Positions 5,650-5,925 of a stretch of DNA of 5,925 nucleotides are shown piece by piece. This DNA is from Candidatus Omnitrophota bacterium. Lineage in GTDB: Bacteria > Ratteibacteria > UBA8468 > B48-G9 > DSTR01. The notes beneath the pieces are model-generated. The model ran no database searches, had not been told where the DNA came from, and was given only the letters and a program-made list of their open reading frames with translations. How positions within the stretch are numbered: position 1 is the stretch's first letter; every line of letters starts with the position of its first letter. Location: the NCBI GenBank assembly GCA_023818865.1, contig JAMWDF010000146.1, positions 1 through 5,925 of the forward strand, read 5' to 3'. The position numbers and the translations under genes were made by a program.

Positions 5650-5925
5650 ATGAACAAGATTTATATTCTGGATGTCACCAATCGAGACGGGGTACAGACA
5701 GCCCATCTTGGTCTGGCTAAGCTAGAAAAGACGATGATTAACTATTACCTCAACAAGATGGGCATCTTTCAGAGTGAGTTCGGATTTCCGGTGACCAGAC
5801 ACGAAATCAATTATCTAAGAGCTAATCTCAAACTGGCTGAGAAAAAGGTGCTTTATCCTATCCGATTGAGTGGTTGGTTGCGAGCTATTTCCGAAGATGT
5901 GGAAGCCTGTTTTAGGAATGTTCCT
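5650..5925 (+). CDS. Homocitrate synthase / 2-isopropylmalate synthase-like protein (N-terminal part, cut by window end)
   Basis: The first 92 codons of a gene that runs off the window. The product opens with ILDVTNRDGVQT (6-17), the DxTxRDGxQ signature of the HMGL-like aldolase family. These enzymes condense acetyl-CoA with a 2-oxo acid (2-oxoglutarate, 2-oxoisovalerate or pyruvate). D8 is the expected metal ligand, and R12-D13 the catalytic pair. GIFQSEFGFP (38-47) matches the second barrel strand. The asparagine in place of the usual leucine before RDG, together with the MGIFQSEFGFPVTRHE region, reminds me of homocitrate-synthase-annotated proteins from anaerobes, but the substrate cannot be fixed from this fragment. 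Possible roles are lysine, leucine or isoleucine synthesis or homocitrate for nitrogenase. The start follows AGGGGG (5641-5646) by 3 bases. Spacing of 17 bases from rplM implies co-transcription. Confidence 0.85.
   Translation, partial: MNKIYILDVTNRDGVQTAHLGLAKLEKTMINYYLNKMGIFQSEFGFPVTRHEINYLRANLKLAEKKVLYPIRLSGWLRAISEDVEACFRNVP

Overview
The window comes from a bacterial chromosome. It carries a bacterial-type ribosomal protein L13 gene, a c-di-GMP-type PilZ protein and a probable lipoprotein esterase, and the genes are tightly packed. The lipoprotein and the membrane-anchored secreted protein suggest a Gram-negative-like envelope. The style recalls uncultured lineages known from metagenomes (the left part feels Omnitrophota-like to me), but I cannot place the organism from the sequence alone. 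Nearly all of the window is coding. I see no RNA gene, insertion sequence, CRISPR array or long non-coding stretch.

Left block (1-1599, + strand): the last codons of an upstream gene, a small membrane-anchored cysteine-containing protein of unknown function, a single-domain PilZ protein and an SGNH/GDSL hydrolase with a probable lipoprotein signal. The first three are spaced like one operon, and the SGNH gene follows 32 bases after the PilZ gene. This block suggests envelope or surface work rather than a defined pathway.

Middle block (1596-5069, - strand): a two-gene operon. It is transcribed leftwards from about 5070 and encodes a 732-residue heparinase II/III-like (alpha/alpha-toroid plus beta-sandwich) protein with no signal peptide, then a 12-helix MFS transporter starting 3 bases after it. 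The simplest reading is uptake of an acidic saccharide or glycoside and its intracellular breakdown; the substrate is unknown. The transporter gene and the SGNH gene converge and overlap by 4 bases at their stop codons.

Right block (5070-5925, + strand): a 125-base divergent intergenic region, then rplM (L13) and, 17 bases later, the start of a homocitrate synthase / 2-isopropylmalate synthase-like gene that runs off the window. The intergenic region is the densest regulatory stretch. It has a near-consensus sigma70 promoter for rplM (TTGACG, 17 bases, TATAAT), a palindromic -10 (ATTATAAT) that could also fire leftwards, and two overlapping hairpins that cannot form together, in the presumed leader of the lyase-like operon.

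The most unusual points are the cytoplasmic lyase-like enzyme paired with an MFS carrier, the symmetric promoter with an attenuator-like leader, rplM followed by a homocitrate-synthase-like gene instead of rpsI, and an abrupt codon-preference change inside the SGNH gene at a tandem CCCGGGA repeat near 1250, which could mark a recombination or assembly junction.
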